Positions 27,501 to 41,800 of a stretch of DNA of 64,000 nucleotides are shown one piece after another (the stretch's first letter is position 1; each line of letters starts with the position of its first letter). The stretch comes from Halichoerus grypus. Its lineage: Eukaryota; Chordata; Mammalia; Carnivora; Phocidae. Both the position numbers and the translations under genes were made by a program. The notes beneath the pieces were generated by a model that worked only from the letters and a program-made list of their open reading frames with translations, did no database searches and was not told the origin of the DNA. The DNA is taken from NCBI RefSeq assembly GCF_964656455.1, contig NC_135719.1, positions 68,560,283 to 68,624,282 of the forward strand, written 5' to 3'.

Positions 27501-30500
27501 TACAAAAACAAAAATCTCTTTCACTTTTTATAAACCCTTCCTGCCAAAATGTATTTTAGATGTTTACGAGAGAGTGGTGGAAGAAAGAGCTTAGGAAGCA
27601 CTTGAAAAACAAACAAAACACCAAATATTCAAGATTGCCCTGCCAGTAAATTAGGAAATATGATCTGTGGTGTTTAGTTGGAGGCTCGGGATTTAATTCA
27701 TAACTGTTATGCAGTAGTCCAAAGGCCAAGGCATTCTTACATTCCATTTCTGACTTCTTACCTGCAGAATTCCAACTACAAATGTTAGGCTGCCTTGTAG
27801 GAAATGTCCATCAACAAAAATCCCAAAGGAAAAGCAGCAACCCAGTTTGCCTTTAGTGATCTCACCAACAAACCATGGTCCTGAAAGAGGCAATGGGCAC
27901 AGAAGGAGAAGATTAAATGACTATGATTCTGATTATATACATCACAAGGTGCATTTATAGGAATAACAAAGAAGTATGAGAGTAGTTGCTGATAAGCATT
28001 TTATTGGCATAATTTTTCTTCTTTATTAATCTCTATGTTGCACCATACGTCCTAGCTAACCAACCACTTGCTCCTTTGCTCTCTACTTTTGTCTGATCAT
28101 AAAATCATCTGAGTACATGCTATACCTGAATAGATTCAAGAAACAGGTCAGAGTATGTTCAGAAACTTTAGAAGATTCTGTTGCAATAATAATCTCAAAA
28201 TAATGCATTAACATTTCCTTTAAAAAGCAAAGAGGTATTCTATGGAAGTTAATTTTCCAGATAACTGATATATACTCCTTTAAGCAATAAAACTTCAACC
28301 ACTTTCATCTTTCTAAAATGCACTTCTTCTCTTTCTTATTAATGAATGTATTCTGACCTTTTCTTGCTGACCCAAGTCATTACTTTGTACATCAACTATA
28401 CACTTGAGGTTAACATGTATAAAATTTAACTTCTTTAATTTTTCATTTAGAATGCCAGAATGACTTTTCTCTCCTCCCTATTATTTACTGCCCTTCCTAG
28501 TGTGCAGGTTTCTGGAACTACTATATTGTCAAGGGTGATTAATGAACAGTCAAGACTTTCTTTCTCAAAATGCAAATACCATCATCTCCTGGTAAGAAGA
28601 GGGTTCAGCTTTAAAAAATCATAGGTAATTTTAGACTGTGGACGCACAGTCTAAAAAAGTGTTTTCCCTGCAAGTTTCAACTTTTAAACATGGAGCAACT
28701 TCTGTCCTTTTAATGTTTTCTTTTACAGCCAGGAACCAAATCATGTGCTTTCCCTTCTAGTGTAAGGCAAGTGTCTAAAATAGCTTCAACCTATCTTCTA
28801 ACAAGGAAACTGACCTCCAAAGGGCCATCTGCCATAGCCTGGTACACAGAATTGTAGAGTGTTATATTTTTTTTTATCTAACTACTCTCTGTTCTCTGGT
28901 TGGAGTTACTAATGAGCAAAGAAAAATCCTGAAGTGGAATAAAAGTATAAGACAAAGACCAAGCAACAAGTAGGCTAATCTACTCCTAACCTTTAGTCAC
29001 TAAAGAACATTAGTAAAAAGCTTTAAAAACAGAATCACAGTGCTTCCTGCTTCCATAAGTGGCTAAGTGACTAAGTATTAGGTATAATAATATAACAGAA
29101 GAACCTGGATATGCCTGAACTCACTGCTCATCTCAGTTTCTCTTTTTTGAGCTGAGTTTTTAAGGGGCATCCATAAGTAAATATTCACTGAACTACATAC
29201 TAGACATTTTGCTTAGTGCTGGGCATAGAAGTAAACAAGACAGACAAGACCTCAATGGATATTCTAATGAAGGAAGAGATGATAAACACAAGATAATCAT
29301 AGATTCTGATAAAGTAATGAAGGAAATAAAAAGTGTGAAGAAATAAAGGATAAAATTTTAAGGTAGTCAAAGAAGGCTGCTCTGCATACACATACTAATT
29401 CTTTAATGGTCTTCTCAGCTTAAGTTAACTCAGTGTCAACTAAATGTCCTTTAAACATGTTAGGAAAGAACTTTATTTCCTAAAACCATGTTCCAGGAAA
29501 TGATTTATGAAGAAGCCATGTGGTGCCGTTCATTATGCTCTCAAGAGTCTAAATGACTCTATTGTCAAAATTCTCCATATATTCTTTGGCAGAATTCTCC
29601 ACAATTCAGGTTTCCTAATTGACTTACCCAGTGCTGTATATAGGGTTAGCAACAACACAGAATAATAGAAGATGTTTAGTTTGCTCAGGACGTGGAGGGA
29701 AAATGAGGTCAAATTTATAAATCCTGGAGACCCTAAACAGAAAAAATTTGAAAAAACCCAGTGAGCACATGCAAAGTTCAATTTCTTTTTTTTTTTTATT
29801 AGTTTCAGAGGTAGAGTTTAGTGATCCATCAGTTGCATACAATACCCAGTGCTCATTACATCAAGTGCCCTCCTTAATGCCCATCACCCAGTTACCCCAT
29901 CCTCCCACCCAACTCCCCTCCAGCAACCCTGTTTGCTTCCTAGAGTTAAGAGTCTCTTACAGTTTGTCTCCCTCTGATTTCATCTTACTTTATTTTTCCT
30001 GTCCTTCCCTTATGTTCATCTGTTGTTTCTTAAATTCTACATGAATGAAATCATATATTTGTCTTTCTATGACTGACAAAGTTCAAATTCTTTATAACAT
30101 TTTCTAGACTTCCATGGGCTATCTTTCGTTATATAGTAACTATACAGATGACACCACTTTAAATTCAGAAGTTGACAGGAAGCCTGATAAGCCGGTCCAC
30201 TTGGAATTGCAGAGGGGGGGGGGCGCCTGGGTGGCTCAGTCGTTAAGCATCTGCCTTCGGCTCAGGTCATGATCCCAGGGTCCTGGGATCGAGCCCCACA
30301 TCAGGCTCCCTGCTCGGCGGGAGGCCTGCTTCTCCCTCTCTCACTCCCCCTGCTTGTGTTCCCTCTCTCACTGTCTCTCTCTCTGTCAAATAAATTTAAA
30401 AAATCTTTAAAAAAAAAAAAGAATTGCAGAGGGTAGGAAGTTCAAAGCAATGGTGTAGTTGGGAGACACGCATGTGCACACATGCACACATACACACTTT

Positions 30501-33500
30501 TAAATGATTAAATGATGTAGGTTTGAAATATAGTGCTATGCTCAAAGTCTCTGTTTTCTATGGGATTTAGTATCCAAATGTACAAACTTCCAAATCATGT
30601 ATCAAAATATATCAAAGAAGTATCAAAATTTCTCCAGTCTAATCTTAAGTATGACTGTCCAATATTCCTTTCCCATATGTGACATAGCTCTTAACTCACA
30701 GCCATCCTCTTACTCCAACTGAAAGGGATCCCTAAAGCTCTTCAAATTAAGATCTCTTAAAATATAGTGCCAAAAATGCCAAGCATATGGGCTTCACACA
30801 GAGAAGCTCCATTCTGTGGCCACAGACTAAAGTATCACAGATCCTCAACCTCAGCCGCCATTTCACTCATCTGTGTGGCTGGTCATAAACCGGTCAGCAG
30901 AAGACTACGACACGAAGCTCGGTACACACTGAGCGCCCCTAGAGGTGAAAGACAGCCTGATATAAGTTAAACAGTATGTCTCTCCTAATAGGCCAACATA
31001 TCCATTTTGTACTTAAAACACTGTTCAGCCTGACAGTTGATTTTGTACAAAACCTGATAATGCATGACCTCCCCCACTCCGTTACATTCTTGCTACTCAT
31101 TCCTTAGATTCTTTCTTGTTCCAGTCTGGTACTTCTCAAAGTATTCATCTATATATCCATCTATAATAATTATTTCTTTTTAAAGATTTTATTTATTTGA
31201 GATATAGAGAGAGTTGCGTGCGAGCATGAGTGGGGGGAGGGGCAGAGGTAGAAGCAGACTCCCCAGTGAGCAGGGAAGCCTGACATGGGGCTCAATCCCA
31301 GGACCCTGGTATCATGACCTGAGCTGAAGGCAAATGCTTAACCAACTGAGCCCCCCAGGCACCCCAATAATTATTATTTATTAAAAATAAATAATCCTTT
31401 AGCCTTGGAGGCAGCTGTGCTTTAAACTTTAAGCATAAACTTTAAACGTGATTTTTTATTTCGGCTCCACATTAGAATAACCTGGGGGAACTCTGAGAAA
31501 ATATTCATGCCCAGGTCTCACTCACCAGAGATTCAGATTTAATTGACCTGAGGGAGAGTGGAAGCTTAGGCTGCAACCCAGGTGATTCTAAGCAGCCAGG
31601 ACTGAGAAATACTGCTTTAGTCAGAGCTGAACGCCTCAGCCTTGACTGCCCATTGGAATCATCTGGGGAGCTTTATAAAATACTGATGCTTAGGTCCTAC
31701 CCCTAGCGATTCTGATGTGATTGGTCTAGGGTGCTTTGTAGAGACCGAGATTTTAAAAGTTTCCCAGGGGAGTCTAAGGTGCAATCGAAGTTGAGAAGTG
31801 TTTAAAGAAAAGAACTGACCTGGGGTCAGAAGACATAGGTTTCAAGTCTCTCCTTTATCTCTTATTAGCGATGAGACTTTGAACAACCTTCACAACCTCC
31901 CCAGTCCTTAGTGTCCTAATCTTTAAAACGGGGACAATAATACCTATTTCACAGGATTGCTGTAAGGATTAAGTGAGATAATGCAGGTAAAAATATGTTG
32001 TAAATTTTAAATAACTACACAAAGATATTGGTATCCCCACAGAATGAGGCTGGGGCCCTCAAACATTTATTTATTTACATTATATGCAGGAACATATATG
32101 TGTGCAATAATGCTTCTTGAACTTCTTCATAGAATTTGTGAAAATATATATATGCAGGAAAACATTCAGTAGGATGTGTACACTCCCTCTGTAGTTAGCC
32201 ATTTTACTGTTGAGTCATTGCTGCAGTACTCCCCTCCCCTACAATCAGTCCCTGATCCCAGGGATTTCATCCAAGCCAGGAAGGGGTAAGGAAAATTTAA
32301 TTCAACAAGTATTTATTGTCTGTTACGCACACACTCAGTGCTGGGTGCTGTGAGAAACAGAAAAGAAGCAGAAAACAAGAGCTCCTATACTGAAGAACTT
32401 ACAGTCTGGTTGAGGAGAAAATGTATATATACATTTGGGGTGCTTACATAAAGCAAGGTGACTGACTGGCCAAGTATAGCATTAATTGTCAGGAAGGACT
32501 ACGGGGATTCAGAGAAGCAAGAGCTCATTATGACCTGGAAGGGGTGGAGAAAATGGTATGGAAAAAGAAGGTTTGAGGTGAGCCCTAAAGGAGGCTAAAA
32601 TATAGATAAGTTTAGAAAAATAACTTAGAGATAATAGCCTAGGCAAAAGCACAGAAGCAGAAATGAGTATGGTGTGTGTAGGGAACAGTGGAAAATTATC
32701 TAGGCTGAAATATAGGTAAATGGTTGAAGATGCGGCTAATTAGGTAAGACCCAACTGTGGAGGATCCTTAATATCTGGCAGAGACATTTGGTCATTTTGA
32801 GCTATATTGTGATTTTTCCCCCATTTTCAGGTTGAGTTTCATATTACTGCAATGTAGCAGCAAAAAAACTGATTTTTTTTAAAAGCTCAAGTACTGTGGA
32901 CAAAGTATAGTAAGTTTGAAGAATGCACCTCACAAAGCTCAGGAAAGATAATTTATATTTTTATCACTTGGCAATAGGACATTATATGACACTTAAGAAT
33001 GAAGTCTTCTGAGAATAAAAGGAACCATGACTAACCTTTATGCTCTGGATATCCCCGGTACCTAAAAGTAATGAGAATGGTGAGCTGGATCAGCACAATT
33101 ATCACAAAAAGGACCCGGGCCTGCAGAGAAATCAGTGTTAATATGAAACAGATACATGGGTACAACGACAGTTAAGGTTTTTAAAATGGCCTCATTAACA
33201 AAAATGGAAAAGACATCATTACCAGAAATGACTATGCAAGAAAAATAAATGACCAAAGAGAATCAAACAACTGATCCACCAAAAAAGAAAATTATAAATT
33301 GCCTCATCATTGGGGCGCCTGGGTGGCTCAGTCGTTAAGCGTCTGCCTTCGGCTCAGGTTGTGATCCCAGGGTCCTGGGATCGAGCCCCACATCGGGCTC
33401 CCTGCTCAGCGGGAAGCCTGCTTCTCCCTCTCCCACTCCCCCTGCTTGTGTTCCCTCTCTCACTGTCTCTCGCTCTGTCAAATAAATAAAATCTTTAAAA

Positions 33501-36500
33501 TAAATAAATAAATAAAATAAATTGCCTCAGCATTACTCTTTCAGAATTTGGATACTGAGACCAATACTGAAACAAAGTAATTCATAGTTATATAAAGTGA
33601 TCAAATTAAAACAGTCCACCTTCGCTGTACTAGAAGTATAATTGGTTTTATTTCAAGTTGTAGAAGAGTAAAGAAAAACAGTACACAGTGCACTGCAGGC
33701 TGAGTGAACTGAGACCGCATTTTCGTTTGCTTTCTCCGTCAGGGTGGCATTCACTTGGAGATTAACTCACAGTGAAGAGACATAATCTAGGTTCTGGTTT
33801 CTCAAAGTATGGACCCCAGCTCATCATTGGGATCGCCTTGTGCCTGTTGGGAAGGCAGAATCTCAGGCGCCATCTCAGCCCTACTAAATCAGAATCTGTC
33901 TCTTACTAATGTTCCCTGGTGATTCATAAGTACATCAAAGTTTCCAAAGCCTAATCTAGGTGACTATTAAAAAACCCAAAAGAAAAACAAATGACACAAA
34001 AGGAACTTGTAAAACTGAGATATAAATGCCCATTAGTCATATTTCTAAAAAGCTTAATCATACAAGTAATACAAGTAAATTAAAATAATAATAAATTTAC
34101 ATTGTAAGGCTGTGAAGATATATAGTAAAGCTATGTCTGGAAGGTGAAATTAAAGGAGGCTTAAATTTTCTTCTCAACATTGTAGGGTGTCTCTTTGGTA
34201 TGTTTTATGTCAATACCCAGTTAACAATAGAAAAATGGTTAAATAAATTAAGGTATATTTATGCAAATAGACATCATTTTTTAAAATAATAGAAACTGAA
34301 GTCAGAAAATAGGGGATGCCTGGGTGGCTCAGTCGGTTAAGCAGCTGCCTTCAGCTCAGGTCATGATCCCAGGGTCCTGGGATCGAGTCCCACATCGGGC
34401 CCCTTGCTCAGTGGGGAGCCTGCTTCTCTCTTTCCCTCTGCCTGCCGTTGCCCCTGCTTGTGTGTGCTCACTCTCTGACAATAAATAAAATCTTAAAAAA
34501 AAAAGAAAGAAAGAAAATAGTCAAAACAAATTCCTCAGTAGAAAAAAAAATCAAACCGCAAGAGAATGAAAATTACTATTTTACATTAAAAACTCATATA
34601 CCAATATATATGAGAAAAAAAAATAAGAGTATCATAATGACATACAATGGATATAAGTAGCGTGATAAAAGAATAATGTGGGGCTGATTTACTTTATTTC
34701 TAAATTTTCCAAGTTCTCTACATTAAGCATGTATTATTTATGTAGAAAGAAATATTATTTTTAAAAGATCCTTAATCCAATTTTACACAGTTCCTACAAT
34801 TCCCTTAGTTATTCTGGTTTTATGGTATTGCTTAGAACTAGGTTCCAAGGGCGCCTGGGTGGCTCAGATGGTTAAGCGTCTGCCTTCGGCTCAGGTCATG
34901 ATCCCAGGGTCCTGGGATCGAGTCCCGCATCGGGCTCCCTGCTAGGCGGGGAGCCTGCTTCTCCCTCTGCCTCTGCCTCTCTCTCTCTCTCTCTCTCTCT
35001 CTGACTCTCATGAATAAATACATAAAACATTTAAGAACTAGGTTCCAAAACAGGTATTACTTGTCAGTGCCTCTGCTGCTTTTAATTCAAATCAACTTTA
35101 AAGCATTGTAGTCTTCTAGACAAATAACTAACTTAATTTTATAAGGTTTGTCTTTCTCACCACATGATTATATTAATACTTTGGACCCACCACTAGATTT
35201 GACCTAATCTCATCTAAAGCTGAATTTACTCACCACGATGCAATGGTCAGTAAGGAGAATAAATGATGCCAGGGGATCAAATCTGAGATGAATATCCTCT
35301 TGAACAGAAAATAGGTGGTGAACACTCTTACTTCTTCCAGCAGAATCCTAGTTATAAGCACAGCAGTGATTCTCATGCACATTTATATGTATAATGTTCC
35401 AAGATTAAGGTTCCAGTAACATTTGTCCGTTATCTCTGAATAGCTGTATTTTTTTCATTTATTTTTGCTTCTTCCTATAAGCACTTTAAATATAACTTCT
35501 TTTAAACCCTGTAATTCTAGATTTGAACTGGAAATATCAGCATGTACTCACAATATATTTTCTCTTAAAGAAAAATTTGTATTTTCCCTCTCTCTGCTCA
35601 CTGAAAAGGCCTAAAAATAGTAACAAACCCAAGATCAAGGGGCTAGCTGGGCTACTGCCCAGACTGTACCCTCAAAATAAAATTTCTCATTACAAGATCA
35701 GTGCTCTTTAGAGAAATAGCTGATTCCAGTTCTTGAACAAGAAATACACAAGAAGAGCTTGAAATATCTTCATACCAGAAAGCAAGAACACTTAACAAAG
35801 ACTACTGGGATTATATCGAAAGATTTAGTGGCCAATTTGGAGAGGCTCCCACTAGCCAAAGGTGGGACAATTTGAACATTAAAAATATAAATGCCATGGA
35901 TTGAAACATACCAAATATATATATAACTTTTAAATTTTGAATTCATAATGATACTAAAAATAAAAGATTCATTTGGTTGCCTTTGGCAGATGCTAGAGAA
36001 GCAACTCATTATTCTGAAAATTGGTTTAGAAAAGGGAAGGTGGGGGAAGAATTAAGAATTTATCCCACTTTTCCTGTATGAACTTCTCTATCTGGGTGCC
36101 AAAGAGATAAGGGAATTTTTTTCTTTATGGTACTATTCTAATTAATACTCCTTTTACAAGGAGTGCAAATTTGAATACCACCATTGTACAACTCTAATGA
36201 AATAATGGACCTAGGCCAAGACCATCAATAGCTGCTGGAAATCCTTCAGTGAAAAGCTGATTGGGTACTTCATAATGCATGGAGAGAAATGCCAGCAGTG
36301 TGCTGGAGCTGGCTTGACAGGCTCACAAAAGCCAACTGTTAAATTTTCAGGAATTTTGCAGGCCAGTTGATATGTTGGTAGCTTAAAACCAGCTATGGTA
36401 AAAATATTTATACTATGGAAATTGGTATAAATCAGGGAAACACTACAAATCAGGGTTCCCCCTTCAAACCTGTCCCAAGCTGGTGGATAGATATTTACCA

Positions 36501-38764
36501 CCACACCAATGGGTAAAGTTAACAACACCTGAATACAATGATCAATCCTAACATTACTAAAAGAGAGACAACCAGATATCACAGACTTCTGATAAGAGCA
36601 TAAAACACCAAATGAAGTATTCCTGCCAAAAAACAGACTCAAATCTGATCAAACTCCTAATCTAACTACCAGTTATAGAAACTAGAGGGGGTGGAGGAAC
36701 ATGCTGAAGGATACAACATGAATTTAAACAACATAAATCTAGAATACAGGAAACTCTACAGGATAAAAGATCCAGTTTCCAAAGTTATCTAAAAAATAAA
36801 TTGCAATGAAAAAAAAAAGGAGAGGGAACCTGTAGATTAAAAGATACTGAAGAGACAAATCAGCTACATGCAGTATTTGAGCCTTGTCTGGATTCTGATT
36901 TGAACCAACCACATGCATGTCATATATATATATGACTAATTAGGAAAACTGAATACTAGCTAGTTTGATATTAAGGAATTACTATTGATTTTCCAGGTGT
37001 GTGATGGTATTATGGTTACATTTTTAAAAAATAGTTCTTTTAGGGATACATACTGTCATATTACAGATGGAATGACATCATGGTGCAGGGGTATAGATGA
37101 AACAAAATTGGTCATGAGTTGGTAACTGTTGAAGTTGGCTAATGGATACATGGGAATTCATTATAGTATTATCTCTTGCATATAATTTTAAAGTTTCCCA
37201 TCACATAAAAGTAAAAAATAACAAAAAAGAATTTATACTTGTTTTTATCAGACTTTTATTGCTCAAAATGTTATTTTAAGTTGTTTGTTCTTGTTTTAAA
37301 GCAGAGTTTTTCTTTAATTTATAGATATAGAGATATAGAGATTTCTGGAGTCTGCTCTTTCAATTGGCAAAGTAGGCACAATAATCTAAAGTTCTGGTTC
37401 TCAAACTTTAGTGCACATCAGAACCACCTGGATGGACTGTTGAAACAAGATTGCTGGGTCCCAACTCCAGAGTTTCTGATGCAGAAGTTTGGTATGGGAC
37501 CTGACAGTTTACATTTCTAACAAGTTCCCGGGTGATGCTGATGCTACTAATTCAGGAACCACATTGAAAATTGATCTAAAGGTCTAGTTGCTACTAGGCT
37601 GCTCAGAACTATAGACATTCAATAAAAATAGTGAGCGGATAAAATATAAGACAATAAATTAATGTCTCTCACAGATTTTTCTCAGACTTATCTATAGTAT
37701 ACTGTATTTAAAAGAATAGAACTTGGGGCGCATGGGTGGCTCAGTTGGTTAAGCATCTGCCTTCGGCTCAGGTCATGATCCCAGGATCCTGGGATCGAGC
37801 CCGACATCGGGCTCCCTGCTCAGCTGGGAGTCTGCTTCTCCCTCTCCCTCTGCCCCTGCTCATGCTCGTGCTCTCTCACTCACTCTCTCCTCAAATAAAT
37901 AAATACATAATCTTTAAAAATAAAAATAAAAGAATAGAACTTTCCCATTGACAAATGAAGGGACCAAGTTCCCTATTTAATGTTCAGTAGACTAATCTTT
38001 TAAAGTTTTACATATATAGAAGAAAACAGGTCAGTGGTTTCCTGGACATGAGGGTAGAAGGAAGACAGCTGCAAAAGAACACAAGAAAACTTTTGAGGTG
38101 ATAGACTGTATTGATTGTAGTAATGGGCAAGGATATATATGTATGTCAAAATTCACTGAATTATACTCTTTAAATATGTAGAGTTTTTTGGTATGTAAAT
38201 TATACCTCAATAATATAAGAAATGTTAAACATGTAAAAAGTATATGTGATTTCACATTTTTACTAGGATTTAACGAAGCAGCCAGAAATGTTTCAAGGAA
38301 CATGAGCTAAGTTTTTTTTTTTCCTCATAAAATTATAGAAGCTGAGGTTTTGAGGCAATCCAAGGATTTGGGAGTTCCCCATTCCTACAGCGAGCAGGTG
38401 TCCTATGATTGCTCCCACTTCCTCCTCATAACTGTAAAGATAGGGAATAATTTATTCTAGGTGCACTTGTACCTTCAGGTTTTCTTTCAATGATCCAACT
38501 TCTGATAGAAGGGATATTAAGAGTTCATCCCCAGTCATAATTCCTTTCACATCCTCCCCGAGTTTCTTCTTCCTCCAAAGCAGAACACTTCAAAGATGGG
38601 TGGCATTGCAAAGTGCCTTTTCTTCCTTCCTCATCTATGAACTGGGGATAAAACTACCTACCATAAAGGATTGTTATATGGATTAAGTAAAAAATTCTAA
38701 GTGACTAGCATTTCCTTAGAAGGAGCTCAGTAAACAGCTCCTTCCTACTCAAAATCCTTCTCTG

Positions 38765-38806
<42 letters not shown>

Positions 38807-41800
38807 GATAATAAAAATAATTACATGTGTTTTCTGAAGGATTACTTGGTAATCTTCAAACTTAAGACTTAACAGTAGAAGATGAAATAGTTAAAAACTG
38901 TCATCAAATCATAAAGTCGTGGCAATCGATAGATTTTTTTTTCAGAAACTAATTCCTGAGCACAGTATCTCCTAAAGAATTTCACAATATTGACGAAAGT
39001 GTCCTATTTTGGTAATGAATGAACACTTGCTACTCTGGCAGGTGCTAGTGAATTAAATGCCCCCAAGCTGAATTGGAATAGCAGGCAGACTGTTACTACA
39101 TATGCTATCAATGCATACTCCCCAAACAAAAAAATTCTCTGGGATGCCTTGAAAATACTCTATCCTACAGCTTTCAAAATAGTGACACAATTTTCCTGTA
39201 CTTGAGAAAGCAAGCAAAGGCATGGGTACATAAATACATATTTTCTGACTTATTCTATTATCTTTGGGTATGTTGGGGAATTTGCTGCCATTATTAAAAG
39301 ACTCTAGCCAAAGTTGAAAGACAATAAAAGAATGATTCCCTGGGGCTCAAAAAGAGGGGACTGTGGCCAGTAGTTACACACTGAGAAGTCTAGTTTTTTA
39401 TCTAACAGAATGACTCCTCTGAGTGCTCATTTCCTGAATATACTAAATCCAGTGTATTCAAGTTTTGTTGTTGTTGTTTTTTTAAGATTTTATTTATTTA
39501 TTTGAGAGAGAGAGAGAGAGAGCCAGGGAAGGGGGTGGGGAGGAGCAGAGAAAGAGGGAGAGGGACAAGCAGACTCCACATGGAGCACAGAATCTGACAC
39601 GGGGCTCAATCACACAAAACCCTGAGATCATGACCTGAGCCGAAATCAAGAGTTAGATGCTCAACTGACTGAGCCACCCAGGTGCCCCTCAAATTTTTAA
39701 TTAGCTTAGTTTCATCTCTATCAATTGACTGAAAAAAAAAAAAACAAAAACAAAAAACCCACAACAGAGTTTAGTGTAGTTACAGCCAAATCCTTTATAT
39801 AGCAAGTTGAAAATTACTAACTTACCTGGACAGTTACTTCTATGTTATGTGTTCTGTTACTGTAGTTTCTTGGGTTCCACTTCAGTATGAAAATAGGACC
39901 AGATAAATGAATAGCTTGCCCTAAATGAACTCCATCAATCTTAACTGTGACAGAAGTAATGGAGGATAAGGAAAAGGCCAAGACTCTAAAATGAGAACAT
40001 ACATACGCATGTGGTTTTAGATATTTTCACTGTTTTTAGAAAGGAGAATAACTCTATTATAACCTAAAGAAAATATAAATGTAGGCAGAACCATCACACT
40101 GTATAACTGTTTATATGACCACTACTCATGATCTGGTTTCTTTCTGAATGGTGGCTTTTGGAGTTATATAATTTAGCAAACCTAAGTTGGTGAGAAATTA
40201 GAAACTATTTTTGTACTTTTTAGAAAGGAAAATCAATTTTCTTTTGACAAATAAAGCTAGAGTAGATCCAAAGTTCTTTCTGATAAGTCCTGATTTTTCA
40301 TATAGGAAAAGAACACTGGTTAGTCATCTTACTTTGTTAATCTCATGTTAATCCTACCATCCACTCATTTGTTTCCCAACTGTCAACAAGACGCAGTATC
40401 ACAAACAGAGCTAAGGCTACCAGGTCCTTTCAGAGAATATAAAGTCTAAATCAGATATCCAGCTCCTATCAAAAAAAACCTGAGAGTCACTTCACTGCTG
40501 ACCAAAAAAAAAAAAATAGAACAGCTCGATATCATTTTTCCAGATTAATTAGTACATCTTTTTAAAAGTACAATATCCAAAAATGATAAGAGTGCTGTGA
40601 AATTGGTACTCATTTGCCTGGTAACATTATAAATTAGTATCTGTTTTAAAAAGTAATTGGGTACCTTATGCACTGCTCGTGGTAATGTAAAATGGTACAG
40701 CCGCTATGGAAAACAGTATGGTGGTTCCTCAAAAAATTAAACATATAATTACCATGGGATCCAGCAATTCCATTTCTAGATATATACCCACAAGAACTGA
40801 AAGCTGAAAGCAGGGATTTGAACAGAATATACCCACGTTCATAGTAGCATTATTCACAATAGCCAAAAGGTAGAAGCAAAAGTATCGACAGATGAATAAA
40901 CAAAATGTTGTATATACACACAATGGAATATTAGTCAACCTTAAAAAAGCAAAGAAATTCTAACACACTCTACAACATGGAGGAACCTTGAGGATATTAT
41001 GTTAAAGAAGCCAGCCAGTTAAAGGACAAATACTGTAGGAGTCTCCTTATATGAGGTTCCTAGAGTAGTGAAATTCAAAGAGAGAGACCAGTAGAATGGT
41101 GGCTGCCATGGGCTGGGGAAAAGGGTAAATCAGGGAGTTATTGTTGGATGGGTACAGAGTTTCAGTCTTGGAAGATGAATATTCCGATGATGGATGGTGG
41201 TGATGGTTGCACCACAAAATCAATATACTTTAATGCAACTGAACTGTATACCTAAAAGCTGGTAAAATGGTACATCTTATGTTACATATATTTTACTGCA
41301 TATTTTTAAAAGAAAAATGATTTTAGTTACAAAAAAAAAAGTAATTGGGCAATCTTTATCAACAGTCATAAAGGAATTCATATTCTTTCACCAAGACTCA
41401 CACCTTTAGAACTTTACCTAAAGAAATTATTCAAATGGAAAAAGAATCTACATGCATCAGATGCTCATTCCCAAGTTAGAAAAAAATTTAAGAGTTCACC
41501 GGTAAGATAAGAAAATGGTTAGATAAATTGTGGTACATTCTCTCTGTTGAGAGATAAAAAGTAGGAATTAAAATAGACTTTGTTAATCTCATGTTAATCC
41601 TACCATCCACTCATTTGTTTCCCAACTGTCAACAAGACGCAGTATCACAAACAGAGCTAAGGCTACCAGGCCCTTTCAGAGAATATAAAGTCTAAATCAG
41701 ATATCCAGCTCCTATCAAAAAAAACCTGAGAGTCACTTCACTGCTGACCAAAAAAAAAATAGAACATTACAACTATATAAAAACATGCCTCAAAGAGAAT

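Noticed and set aside
29748..30044. 98-codon + strand frame overlapping TMEM62 intron 11
   Set aside because: It reads the reverse of an L1 3' UTR (carnivore type); not coding.
33036..33061. A 26-bp micro-exon in TMEM62 starting after TTTTAG
   Set aside because: The upstream bases encode [20 protein letters not shown] in the same frame, so the exon continues to 33120 and the TTTTAG is coding.
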